From: Jackrogersella multiformis
Taxonomy: Eukaryota > Ascomycota > Sordariomycetes > Xylariales > Hypoxylaceae
Reading direction: 5' to 3'
NCBI GenBank assembly: GCA_902806575.1
Contig: CADCXD010000013.1
Coordinates: 248,001 to 312,000 of the forward strand
Length of the DNA: 64,000 bases
Both the position numbers and the translations under genes were made by a program. Numbering within the stretch: the first letter of the stretch is position 1; every line of letters begins with the position of its first letter. The notes under the pieces were generated by a model. The model did not search any database. It had not been told where the DNA came from and was given only the letters and a program-made list of their open reading frames with translations. Of the stretch, positions 13,601 to 25,106 are shown in pieces.

Positions 13601-14395
13601 ATAACTATGATATTGCATGGAGTCAGATCCTCCCGACGGCAGGGGCATCTGTTCCGAACATCGCAGAAGTAGTATGTTGCCCTTCGTTTCTCATTATTAT
13701 TGTTAGTTTAAAAATAACTCACTTCTCTACAGTTTGCTCAAGCTGTGGGCTATTTCTTGTCACCAGAAGGATCCAAACATATCCCCGAGATGCACAGCAC
13801 CGCGAACCTTCCCTCTTCCGAGGAAACCGACGTTTTGATGCTTGGCTATTGTATGGAGGGTATTAGGCTCGCGGGGACGTTCGGCTCCTACCATGAAGCG
13901 GCAGCGGATGACACCATTGGGGAGAGCGACGGCCGTAAAATGCCCGTCAGGGCTGGAGATCGTGTTTTTGTTAGCTTCGTAAGTGGTGTCTCGGTCCTTC
14001 ACTCCTGTTCCGGAGAGAAAAGGAGAAAAGAAAAACAGGAAAGAAAAGAAAAGTGAAAAGTGAAAAGCGACTAATTTGAATTGGTAAAGGTCGAGGCAGC
14101 TAAAGATGAAAAGCATTTCCCGGAGCCAGATAAAGTAAACCCACGACGCCCATTAGACGCCTACATTCACTTCGGGTTAGGGCCACACACTTGTCTCGGA
14201 CGGGATACCTGTCAAGCCGGTTTGACGGAGATGTTTCGCTCTGTATTCAAGTTGAAAAACGTGCGAAGGGCACCCGGCCCTCAAGGTGAGCTCAAGAAGA
14301 TTCCGCAACCTGGCGGATTCTATTTGTACATGAGAGAGGATAGGGGGGCGTACTCCCCGTTCCCTTGTACGATGAAGATAAGCTACGACGACTGA
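10646..14395 (+). CDS. ppo: Psi-producing oxygenase: fatty-acid heme dioxygenase fused to a P450-like domain
   Basis: Enzymes of this family (PpoA-C, linoleate diol synthases) oxygenate linoleate to oxylipins (psi factors) that balance sexual and asexual sporulation. The N-terminal animal-peroxidase-type heme domain forms a hydroperoxide, and the C-terminal P450 domain may rearrange it to a diol. Seven exons (10646-10937, 10991-11957, 12018-12534, 12594-12822, 12884-13671, 13733-13978, 14090-14395) join to 1114 residues, the family length. Seen motifs: a His in IIIHDLFWTD, a His in FNRFHNHV, and Y419-R-W-H, split by the second intron. In the P450 part I see an EGIR (ExxR-like) block and the heme-thiolate loop GPHTCLG (Cys about 1048). 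The Cys is kept, unlike 10R-dioxygenases such as PpoC, which favours a diol-synthase or isomerase activity. The I-helix-like NQxQ motif reads NIAE. Stereospecificity cannot be assigned from sequence alone. Confidence 0.95.
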
Positions 14396-15965
14396 TGTAG
14401 GAATCGTGGCTCATGATGCCTATATTGACGACGACGCCAGCAATGGACGAGAGAAAAGGTCTTTTTGTTTTATTCCGAAGGGATTTTCTGATGATAGAGG
14501 GTGTATACTTCTTAACCTCACTAGTTGAGTTGAGTATAATTTGAGAAGCGAGTCATGCGTATCAATATCTACTATGTAAGGAGTGGCTATGGCCATGTTA
14601 TGAAATTTCATTTTCCTACCTACCTTGGTACCCAGGGACAAAAGAAATAAGAGGGAAGGGAGAAATATTGTATCATTCATTCAACTCTTCGTAATTCCAA
14701 CTCTTCGTAACTAACAAACACCATCACCAACTTTGAACTAGATAGCGCGATTTTGAGGCCTAGCCTAGTATTTGATAACTTCGACCCCCCTACCTAGGTG
14801 GGTACTTGACTGTAACATGTAACATGCATGGAATATAGATGATTAACTTCAGCAACGAGTTACCGGTTTGGGGAAGCCGAGTGGATGAGTCTCGTGGGCT
14901 TTTTCAGCCTATCAAAGCGAAGCCGAATGTTAACTACACTAGGTAAGAAATTTATACCTGTGCGCCATACGGTGCCAGTTACGGTGCCGTCTTTCTTTAA
15001 TATTAGCTGCATACCCCACAGATCCATTGGACTATTAATAAAATAAATAAATTGCCTACCTATCATATAACCTAGTAAGTTATCCATGCATGACGTCGAC
15101 TCACATTAAGGAGGCCGCCCTCGTCAATTTTCGTTGTAATTACTACCAACCTACCTAGGGTATGTAGGAGCTGCTAGGGGTAGTCTAGGTAGTTATAACC
15201 TACTATGGATGTAAACATGTTCCTCGCCGGCGCAAAATACATGAGTGAGTTATTTCTTAGCTTTTTAGCTGTACTCCAATGCTAATCTTTCTATATTTCA
15301 ATGACCAGAATCCTGTTTTCCCATTACCTACAGTACCAGCCTGAGTCGTCTTAATACCGCCTAGGACCCCCTGAAGCAAGCTGATCCAGGAGCAGATTTT
15401 CTCGAGTCTAGCCAGCTTTGCTAAGCAGAGCGTTACTAGATCCGGTGCGCGAATTTCCTGAAGCTCAAAGAATGGAGACTGCACGTATGAGGTAATGAAG
15501 CTAAGCAAGCTACCTACCTAGTATCATGTAGCCGTCAGTTAGCATAGCCTCCTGGCCATCCTTTTCTCGAACTTCACGCGAGAAGCCTATTGTAACCGCC
15601 AGCATGTGATATGGAGATAATCATAGCCTCGAGTGTAGATGATTAAGTTGCACTGTAAAGACATATGGCATGCGCCAGCGACCAACAGTGCGGCATCCCC
15701 TTTTATCTCATCTTCTTTTCTTTTATGTTTGTCCGCCTCGACGGTGTCACCCCTCAACTTTGACAAGCTGTTGGTTCTAGGTAAGCAAAGTAAACAATGA
15801 TAGGCAAATTAGTATATTCTTACCTATTTAATCTGGTTCCCTTTCCAGTTCACCTTGTTTAGGTAGATATGAGTTAACATTTCCCATTTGGTTTGTGCTA
15901 TATAATTCTTCGATTCATACCTAGGTACCTCTAGAGGCTAGGGGCACTTAAACCAACCCCCTAAA
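14396..15965. promoter_or_regulatory. Intergenic region, terminator of oxygenase and promoter of cation ATPase
   Basis: Both neighbours are on the plus strand. The stretch holds TACCTAGGT palindromes near 14790-14800, 15150-15160 and 15920-15931, and no open frame with conserved features. The last of these palindromes lies about 40 bases upstream of the ATPase start codon. Confidence 0.5.
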
Positions 15966-18900
15966 ATGGACGACCCTGAACTCAAGCATGGAGTGAAATG
16001 GGACGACGAAGAGGCAGGCCGTCCTAATCGTGGACTTCATCGTACACACTCTAGTGGCTCGATGTCTATTCGTAGCGTGCGCTCGCGACGTGAAGTTGAT
16101 CCAGCAATTGCCCTCCCTATTCAGTACCGGACCGTGTAAGAGATCACCTTCTTCATCTGACAGTATATCATTGTAGGCGATTCTAACGTAAGGCTTCTAG
16201 ATCGTATCAGATCGAAGAATCTATACAGAAAGATGTCGCGACGCCGTCGAAGGCGAAAGATACAGCCACCAAGGGTTGATAGCCATACTCCAACTTCCGC
16301 ACCATTCACTTGCTCACACTGTTGATATAGAGCTATCCTCGCTTGAATGGCATACAATTTCAACTGACGAGGCTCTTCGCCGTCTCAGCGCATCGATCAC
16401 CGAGGGTCTCTCCGCCGAGCAGGTTGCTCGCAGACAGAAAGAATACGGGCGAAATGCTCCATCTCCTCCCAAGTCGCGTACCCTCCAGAGATACTTCGGT
16501 TACTTCTTTAAGGGGTTCGGTCCCGTGCTCCTGATAGGGGCTATTCTCGTTTTCGTCTCGTGGAAGCCACTTGGCCAGCCACCAGCTTTGGCTAACTTGG
16601 TGAGTAAAATCAATCAAACGAATAAAGGAATGCTCCATTAATAATTGATGTTTTACTTGAGGCTCTGGCAATTGTATTGGTTGCGGTGTTCGTGATTCAA
16701 GCCGCGTTCAACATGTTTCAAGACTGGAGCTCATCTAGAGTGATGAGCTCTATTAAGAACATGCTTCCCGAAGACACCATGGTCATCCGCAACGGCGTAC
16801 AGACCTCTCTTGAGGCACAGGACCTCGTTCCAGGCGATATTGTGTGTGTCAAGGCCGGAAACAAACTCCCAGCTGACATGCGCTTCCTCCAAGTTTCCAG
16901 TGATGCTAAGTTCGATAGGTCTATCTTAACCGGAGAGTCGTTGCCCCTAGCAGCAGTAGTCAACTCAACTGATGAGAATTATCTCGAGACTCGTTGTGTC
17001 GGCTTGCAAGGTACTCACTGCGTCTCTGGGTCATGTATGGGCTTAGTCGTGGCGACGGGCGACCGCACAGTATTCGGCCGCATCGCCGCCTTGACAAATG
17101 AGCCCAAAGTAAAAATGACAACGTTGGAAAAGGAGCTCCTATACTTCGTCGTCATAATTTGCTCCATTATGGTCGCTATGATTACTGTGGTGTTGATTGT
17201 CTGGTCAGTCTTATAATGCAGTACAGTGCTACTTTTCAGTACCCAGGCAGGCAACCATTGCTAACAAAAACAAAACTCAGGGGCGCATGGCTAAGAACCG
17301 CTCATCCGGATTGGATTAGCGTTCCAACTCTCATCGTCGACTGCGTCAGCGTAGCTATTGCTTTCATCCCCGAGGGTCTGCCAATTGCATTGACTGCTGG
17401 CTTGACCATCACCGCAAACCTAATGCGAAAGAACAAAGTCCTGTGCAAGTCATTGAAGACAGTTGAGACCCTGGGGTCTGTCTCGGTGATCTGCTCAGAT
17501 AAGACAGGGACCCTTACCGAGGTAATGAACAAGTCCATGTTAGTACGAGCGTCTCCATGGAGCATATGCCAATTTTTTATCTAGAATCGAATGACAGTTA
17601 CCGAGTGCACTATTGGGGACCATACTATTACGGTCGACGGGGCCGTAGATGAGCTGGAGGTCAGCACGGCACCAGCCATCGCGGGAATAGTAACAACAGG
17701 CGTAGACCAACTGCGTGCCATTGCCGGACTCTGTAATGCAGCCGAATTCGACGCCGCCACCATGGATCTTCCCATCGAGCAACGCCGTGTCTTTGGCGAC
17801 GCCACCGACCAGGCAGTATTGAGATTCTCTGAGCGGTTCGGTTCAGTGCATCATCTACGCCAATGCTGGCAGAAGACATATGAACTTGCCTTCAACAGCA
17901 AGAACAAATTCATGATCAGGACATTCTCCATGTTCAAGCAAGATTGTCTTGGTGCTACTCTGTCGGAGAGCGAAGCGGACAACTTCCACACAGGCGATAC
18001 GTAAGAAGTTTTAAAGGATATTAGAAGATATTATTAACTAATACTAACTCGTTTTAGTCTATTGACCATCAAGGGGGCTCCCGACGTCCTCATCAACAGA
18101 TGTTCCTCCTTCGTCAACAATGCAGGAGATGTACATCCTTTCGACGCGGAAATGCGGGCAGCATTTGAAGGCGTAAAAGATGCGTATAGCAGCCAGGGAA
18201 AACGCTGTCTCTTACTTGCTCGCAAAGTCATCCACCAAGGCGATCTACGACATCAATCCGGAACGACTCAGTTCGAGGATGAGATCACCGAACAAGCTAA
18301 GTCAGACCTGACTTTAGTCGGCCTTGTGGCTATCGTCGATCCTCTCCGTCCAGAAATCCGCGAGGTGGTATCGACACTACGCGGTGCTGGTATTAGGGTT
18401 TTCATGGTAAGGAATTCTAGGTAGTAATACCTACCTAGGTAGGGTATGCCATATTATAAATTTGCTGACGATGTCAAGGTGACTGGCGACTTTGCTCTTA
18501 CTGCGCTTGCAGTTGCCCAGGATGCTGGCATCGTCAGTTGCTCAACCTCCTTGGTTCACGATGTCTCCTCACTTCAAAGAGAGGCAGGGGACAGTGACGC
18601 TAAATCTGCCAATCCTCGCTCGTCAATCCTCATCAGTGGACCGGAGTTGCTTGGTCTGAACGAGTATCAATGGACGACTCTAACTGAATACGAGGAAATT
18701 GTCTTCGCTCGGACGACACCGGAGCAGAAATTGCGTATCGTAAAAGAATTCCAAGTCAACAGCGTTGTAGCTATGACCGGAGATGGCGTGAACGACGCGC
18801 CGTCTTTAAAGGCTGCTGATGTTGGTATCGCCCTAGGGAGCGGCTCTGACATTGCCATCGAAGCAGCCGACATGGTTTTGCTGGACTCCTTCTCATCCGT

Positions 18901-19798
18901 CGTTGAGGCAGTGCAATACGGTCGCGTGGTATTCGACAACCTGAAGAAAGTCATCTGCTACCTTTTACCGGCCGGAAGTTTTGCTGAGTTCTGGCCTGTT
19001 ATGACCAATGTCATCTTTGGGCTTCCTCAGATCCTCTCATCTTTCCTCATGATCATCATTTGGTAAGTTATATTTTCGTCGAGCGGTTGTGTAAAGACAG
19101 ATATTCTAATGCTAAATCTGCTCCCAGTTGTTTTACCGACTGTGCTGCTGCGACGGTGCTCTCATATGAGAAGCCGGAGGCGGACGTTCTATTGCGTAGA
19201 CCACGCAACGTTAAGAAAGATCGCCTGGTTAACTGGCAACTCGTTGGTCACGCATATGGTGTCCTCGGCATGATCGAAACCATAGCCTCCTTCGCTATGG
19301 CTTATTGGTATTTGGAAAAGAACGGCATACCTTTCCGTGTGTTGTGGTTCTCTTTTGGGGACCTTCCGGATTGGATCGATCGGGACTACTATGCCCAAAA
19401 GCTGAATGAGGCATCGTCCATATATTTTGTCAATCTCGTCGTTATGTGAGTCTTACGACACCGTATTACCGGAGAAATGCCAACTAACTCTTCGTAGGCA
19501 ATGGTTCAACTTGCTTGCGGTGCGCACTCGACGCTGGAGCATTTTCCAGCACCCTCCGGCTTTGAATAGGAAGACACAGAACTTATACCTCTTCCTAGCG
19601 ATCGTCTTTGCTTTATCAATGGCTATTCTCTGGCTTTACATCCCGCAGCTACAGTCAATTCTGGGAACCTCGCCTGTACCGGTAGAACATTGGTTCCTGC
19701 CATTCGCTTTTGGTCTATTCATTCTACTATTTGACGAGGGGCGCAAGTTTCTGGTACGGATATATCCCAACGGGTTGGTCGCCAAGCTCGCTTGGTGA
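15966..19798 (+). CDS. P2-type cation ATPase, Na+/K+-ATPase alpha-like
   Basis: P2 ATPases couple ATP hydrolysis to cation transport through a phospho-aspartate intermediate. Ten exons (15966-16135, 16201-16274, 16331-16599, 16662-17203, 17281-17521, 17585-18000, 18058-18406, 18479-19062, 19128-19445, 19498-19798) join to 1087 residues, close to the family's length of about 1,000 or more. Motifs seen: an N-terminal cation-ATPase domain (SSLEWHTIS..EALRRL), TGES at 261-264, PEGLP in M4, the phosphorylation site DKTGTLT with Asp425, KGAPD in the nucleotide domain, TGDGVNDAP at about 787-795, and hydrophobic C-terminal helices. The M1-M2 core, RTRR-type C-terminal loop and N-terminal ALPIQYRTVS block match the fungal Na+,K+-ATPase-like group rather than ENA sodium pumps, Pma1 or Ca2+ pumps. 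Whether it imports K+ or Na+ (ACU type) or exports Na+ is open. The seventh intron contains a TACCTAGGTA palindrome. Confidence 0.92.
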
Positions 19799-20335
19799 AT
19801 TGTACTACACGGGAGCTGTCTTGTTGTTTTCAAAGTTAAGGATATTCTATGAGAGGAGGATTCATGTCAAGTAATGGAAGACCTCTCGGCTAGAAGATGG
19901 ATGACTTACTTTAGAAGCTCAGTTGGATTCTAGCTCTAGCCATATCAACTTCCCATGCTGTCACTTCAGTGAACCGTACCAGCCCATAGGTATTCACGCC
20001 TATCGTGATCCGGTAGTGATGACAGAACTAGTACTGCTGACTACCTTGTGCTCTTCCCCTTCCCCTTCCCCTTCCCCTTCTTACGAGTTAACCCACCATA
20101 TGGCAGATCTAGACACATATTTTAATTATGTAACCATCCTAGGTTCATAGCTTTATTTAGGTATATGAAGGGTAGGCAAATATATTGATTATAATAACCA
20201 TGAGAAAGCTAGATTACCAAAAACGCCTTCTATATGCTTTTCTACCTCTTATAGTATATGCTAACAGGTCGAAAGGATGCCAGTGAGCTTCCGGGCCAAT
20301 TCCAAGACGCGGGCTCAGTGTACATACCTAATCTA
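19799..20335. other. Convergent intergenic region with CCTTCC tract
   Basis: This carries the 3' ends of the ATPase (+) and the reductase (-). A tandem CCCTTC tract lies at 20052-20080. No gene is seen. Confidence 0.55.
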
Positions 20336-21612
20336 TTACATTCGCACCACCAATTTTTTGCCTTTTAAGTTCCCTTTCTTCAACATATCCAGCCCCCCCT
20401 GAACTGAGTGTAGACCTCCTTCGATCAAGTGTAGCTCGGGCAAAACAATCCTACCGTCCTCTAAAAGCCTTCCAAGTTCTTCGGTGTAGCGAACATTGCT
20501 CTTGTCGAGGACGAACTGTTTCATCTCGACTGTATGCACCACGACGTTCTCGGGGACTGTCTGGGAACCTGACATCATCGCTAATGGCGCAAAAGCAACA
20601 GGTTCGTCTTTCGATACGGCATCTAGCGCCAAGGCCGCAGTCTTCGGTCCTACTAAGTCGATAACTCGCGTAACTCTGTTGCCAGTGATAGCTCGAATCT
20701 CTTCCACTACCTGTTCGTCTGTCCTTCCATCTCGTACGACCACGTGGTTGGCGCCTAAACGCTCTGATAGAGACTTCGTCTCTACCGAGTTTACTGTTAT
20801 CACTTTAATCCCGCTCAAACTCGCTATTTGCGTAGCGAATTGCCCCGTCACGGTAGAACCACCCCATATCAAAAGCCACTGTCCCTCCGTGTCGTCGTCC
20901 GTGGCAGACCATAAAATGGGTACCTCCAGCCATTTCCATAATGTCATAGATGCAGTTAAGGCTGCAACGCCTAGGCATGCGGCTGCCTCGAAGGGTACAT
21001 TCGACGGGATGGGAAGGACGGTGTGTGAAGGGACGACGACAAACTCCTGGAAGCAACCAGCACGAACATCCTTATAGTAAGTGCTGGTCCACACGGAATC
21101 GCCTTCTTTGAAAGCGGTAACAGAAGAGCCAACTTGGGCTACTACCCCGGACATCTCTCGACCGGTAACCTAATAATAACTTTGGTGAGTGTTTGGATCC
21201 ATCGAGCAGCAAGGAGACGGCGGCATACCCAGGGAAACTCGGGCAAGCAGAAATTGTAATCGACGGACTTCCAGTCTATGGGATTCAGACCAACGTAGTG
21301 GCTTCGTATCATGATCTCGTCGTCTCCGATTATCGGTATGGGAAAGTCATGGCGGATCTCATATTCGCCTTTGCGGGCGACGACGAGTGCCTTTTGCACT
21401 CTGGGTATTGTGAATTCGGCGACCGAGACGTTGGCGGATTCGTCTGTCGTTGTCGGGGTAATAGAATCTTTCCGTACGGCCCCTATCACTTTCGAATGGG
21501 AATTCTCACTTGGACTGGACTTTTTCTTTATCCTCCGCAGCAGAGTACGAACTGTGTTCCAGGAGTTCCTGCTAACAAGAGCATGCCTAGGTCGGGCTTC
21601 TGCCATATTCAT
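20336..21612 (-). CDS. Medium-chain dehydrogenase/reductase, trans-enoyl-reductase-like
   Basis: Two exons, 21229-21612 and 20336-21169, give 405 residues of the zinc-free MDR (quinone-oxidoreductase/enoyl-reductase) type. The N-terminal GroES-like fold shows GLNPIDWK, and FPWVTGREMSGVV is rebuilt across the intron, followed by the catalytic-domain segment GDSVWTST. The dinucleotide-binding loop reads WGGSTVTGQFATQIA. No Zn-binding Cys/His set is evident. This pattern is shared with fungal trans-acting enoyl reductases of polyketide pathways (LovC-like), but no polyketide synthase is in the window, so a stand-alone NADPH-dependent reductase of unknown substrate is the safer call. About 70 residues, basic and Ser/Thr-rich, precede the domain, which is longer than usual. 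The start is either the ATG at 21612 or the one at 21606. Confidence 0.88.
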
Positions 21613-23082
21613 CACGACGTTAGGTATCTTTGCTTCGCCTGAAGTAAACCGAACTCTCCTATTTCTAGCTGTTCTTGTTATGAATCCGATGATATGTCAC
21701 ATCTATCGCGATATGAAGTTTACTTGGGGTTTACTCCGTCAGGGATGAATGGATTTGCTCTTTATCTACCTCGGCCATTACTAATAGGTTATGAGAGCTC
21801 CTTGACTACCTACCTATAAGTTACCGGGAGCGGCGGGTCATTTGCTACTATGTACCTAGATATAGAACATGATAAATCAATGGTAGCCCGATACGGACCA
21901 ATTGTAGGGAATTGTGCTGTCGCACGCCATCAGCACGCCATCGACTAGGGTAGTCTGCTTACACATGAAATATCGCGTATCGCTCCGTCGGGTGGAGAAG
22001 ATATCCTTTCCGATTCGGCCCCTCGGAAGAATACTATGATTAATTGGACAGCGTGGGTGCCGTAGATGCCATAGATGCCATGGGTGCCATGGGTGCTACA
22101 CTAATACGACAGCATCAACGTTCATTACTGATTTGAAGTTATCTCCGAACACGGTCCCTCCCCCCTCGAGGCGGCGGATGCATAGGGTCAGAACTGGGTT
22201 TCCTGGTCCTGTTACTTCATACCTTGCCTTGGCAATATTTACATAAAGAGATAGGTAGATGAGATTAATAAACAGAAAAAAAACAACAAAAAAAAAATTA
22301 CCTAGGGATAGCAAATTAGAAAATGTATTCCTACACGTGGGGGATCTCTTATAATACATATCTGGATATCCAGAGCAGAGAGATGGTGTAAGTTAAGTTG
22401 TAAGTTAAAGATGTCGGATTAAGATGCCCCATCCTCCTATAAAACCGTACACCACAATTATCTCTATAACCTATAGTTTATTTATCGAGGACCTGCTCCG
22501 TCGACGAGAATTGTACCAACCTACCTAACCTTGTCCTCCTCCATAGAATGTGGTGATAGATAGGGGGGATGTAGGATGGGGCTTATCAGTTACGGATAGA
22601 TAATCTAATAGCAATACCGGTAGGAGGTACCTACATACACTAGGTACCTAGCTCTAGTACCCTAGGTAGGTAGGTAATAGATCGTAGATAAACGAGTGGA
22701 TTACCAAAGATAGTAAGGCGTATATTATACTCGATAATCGAATTATTCAGGTACCTACCTACGATATAATGAGAATGTGATTCACCTAACTAAGTGCTTA
22801 ATATGCATATATCTATCACATCTCCAAAGCATCATGTCGTTCACTCCCAACTTATAATCCTATTAACTTACGAATGTCATGTCCTAATTTTAGCCTTGCT
22901 GGGACAGAACCTAGCTGATCATACATAGGCCACAACGCGAGTGAGGGTTGCCGTGTTGATCCTAAAGTCGGAACTTCATCATCGTGGTTCAGCTCGGACA
23001 GCTTTCATTTGGGGTATTCCTCGATCAAATCAGCCGTAACACCATACCATGCTATACAGACTATCAGAGTTAACTCAAAATC
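21613..23082. other. Intergenic region between two minus-strand genes
   Basis: It holds the promoter of the reductase gene on its left and the 3' end of the coiled-coil gene on its right. A nine-base tandem (ATGCCATRG/GGTGCCATG type) spans 22053-22096. A cluster of TACCTAGGTA-type palindromes lies at 22625-22676, with another run of TACC/ACCT repeats near 22751-22762. No coding frame is supported. Confidence 0.55.
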
Positions 23083-24096
23083 TCACTGGCCTGTTTGCGC
23101 TCCCGTGCTTCCCGTGCTCCCTGTGCTCCCTGTGCTAGATGGTCTTGGTGGTGGTACTGGCAAAATTCCAGCCATACCGCTTCCATCTCTATCCATAGCC
23201 ACGCCGCCGATCATGCTTGTCGATATATGCGGCTCACCACCCTCTCCCTCGGAATCCTCACTCTGGCTACTCGTACTGCCGACGCCAGCAAGGGCCTGTT
23301 CTGCAACCTTGCGCTCTACCTCCTTCAGTCTCTCCTTCTCGACGGGGTCGACAAGGTCGTCGTCATCACTCCAGTACCCCTCCTCAGTCTCGGCAACCTC
23401 GGGCATAGCCATGCGCTTCCAGAAACGGATCTCCTGCCTCTTGGCCTTATCATCGACACGCTTCTCCCACCGCTCCTCGTTTTCGTCGTACTTCTTACGG
23501 AACTCTCGTAGCATCTGATTGGCGCGGCCGGCGTGTTCCTGCATCTCCCAGATCTGTTCGCGCAGGTGTGAATTTTCGGCGCGGGCCTCGGCTAGCTGTG
23601 CTCGGTAGGAACGGTGCCAGGCGGAGACATCGGTGATGTGTTTCTGCTTGTAGGCGTGGAACTGGGAGAGGATGGTGGATAGAACTCGGGCGTAGTTGGT
23701 AAGAAGCGAAAAGTTAGCATCGCGAGAGAGCTTAGCACGGTCGAGAGATTCGGTTAGGATGGATACGAGAGCCTCGAGGTTCGGCTCTTGTGCTGTGCTA
23801 GCATTGTCAGCGTTAAACGAAAAATAGCGATCAGACAGAGAGCGACGCAACGTACCAAAGATTTCATCAGCAGCTTCTCCAAGCACTTGATCGTTCGTTA
23901 GACCACGTTCCCGTGCTCGATTTCGCACCCTCCCAAGCCCAGAGACAATATCCTCTGTTACGCGTCTGTTCTCGGATAGCTGGCGCGACAACTCCTCGAC
24001 CATGCCGTAGATGATGTTTAGCTCGGCTTGGTGGCCGGCGGGTGTAGGCCCGACTGCCATGCCGCCACCGCCGCCTCCCGATCCATTACTTTGCAT
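23083..24096 (-). CDS. Conserved fungal coiled-coil protein of unknown function
   Basis: The unspliced frame encodes 337 residues starting MQSNGSGGGGGGMAVG. A GTACGT donor, a GCTGAC branch point and a CACAG acceptor flank a 63-nt stretch (23793-23855). Removing it joins ADEIF to AQEPNLEAL and leaves 316 residues. I believe this is a real intron, because the removed codons look unlike the rest, although it is in phase and stop-free. The middle (QLAEARAENSHLREQIWEMQEHAGRANQ) is a predicted coiled coil, followed by a charged FRKKYDENEERWEKRV helix and an acidic YWSDDDDLVDP patch. A Ser/Gly/Thr-rich tail ends in GSTGSTGSTG repeats. I do not recognise a catalytic domain or a named family. Confidence 0.82.
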   Translation of the reverse strand: MQSNGSGGGGGGMAVGPTPAGHQAELNIIYGMVEELSRQLSENRRVTEDIVSGLGRVRNRARERGLTNDQVLGEAADEIFGTLRRSLSDRYFSFNADNASTAQEPNLEALVSILTESLDRAKLSRDANFSLLTNYARVLSTILSQFHAYKQKHITDVSAWHRSYRAQLAEARAENSHLREQIWEMQEHAGRANQMLREFRKKYDENEERWEKRVDDKAKRQEIRFWKRMAMPEVAETEEGYWSDDDDLVDPVEKERLKEVERKVAEQALAGVGSTSSQSEDSEGEGGEPHISTSMIGGVAMDRDGSGMAGILPVPPPRPSSTGSTGSTGSTGAQTGQ

Positions 24097-25106
24097 GGCG
24101 CCGGAGCCGTTGGTAAAGTAAACCTGCTGTTCTTCTTTCTCTTGTTGCTGAGATAGCTGTTGCTACAATATCCGCAATAGCTGCCGTGACAGCTGTCGTG
24201 GTGGTTGTGGAATTGAGTTGGTTTGTTGGGCGTTCTCGAGGAGATGTATAGGTGTGAGAGAAGGAAAGTTCATGATTGGGTGGAAGAAGGTGACGAGAAG
24301 GCGGAGCGGAGCTCTGCTCTACTTAGGTACCTAGGTAGGTACGGATTATGTACATTAAATTATGAAACAGGTGGGTCCTGAGATAACCCGCTAGCCCGCT
24401 AAGCTAAGCGCGCGACTTTGATTGTTACCTAGGTACTACCTAGGTAGCGTTATGGATGTTACCAACTTGTGCAGCTTGTACCTACAGGTAACCAGAAATA
24501 AAACCCCTTTCTTTTTCTTAGTGTATCATTCTTATTATTATTATCATTATCATTGCTATTTAGATAGTCTCACTTATTACCTAAATAAGTTGACTTTCCA
24601 TAAGAAATGAATCATATGTAATATACATATACTCATAAATAATACATGTAGGTGAATTCATAATACAACTACTATCCCTACCCTATTCTCTCTATGTAGG
24701 AGTTCGACATCTCGTTGATGCTAGTTCACTTGTGATCTCTCTATATCTACCTACCTAGGTACCTACCTACCTACCTGGGTAGGTATGTTGGCCTTTACTA
24801 ATATCATGAATACATTCATGAATACATTCAACCAGTGAAACATTGCAGTATGTGGGTTGGGCTTCCAAATCTGGACAGTTTTACATTTTCTAGCGTGTCT
24901 ACTACTCGGTAAGTAGAGTGAGTGCCTAGTAGTAGCCTGTATCCGAGCAATGATGCTCAAATCTACATAAACCGTAGTCGACGTCAACATTATCATTCAG
25001 GTCCAACGCTTAACCAGACCACCACAAATTCGATATTCCATAATCCCTTTCTCCACAACAAGTGACACCGATCTACGCCAAAGCCCGACCAATATTCCCT
25101 TTTCCT
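24097..25106. promoter_or_regulatory. Intergenic region upstream of coiled-coil gene
   Basis: This is the promoter side of the minus-strand coiled-coil gene and the 3' end of mcm2. It contains TACCTAGGTA palindromes at 24325-24340, 24426-24446 and 24750-24785. No additional gene is seen. Confidence 0.5.
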
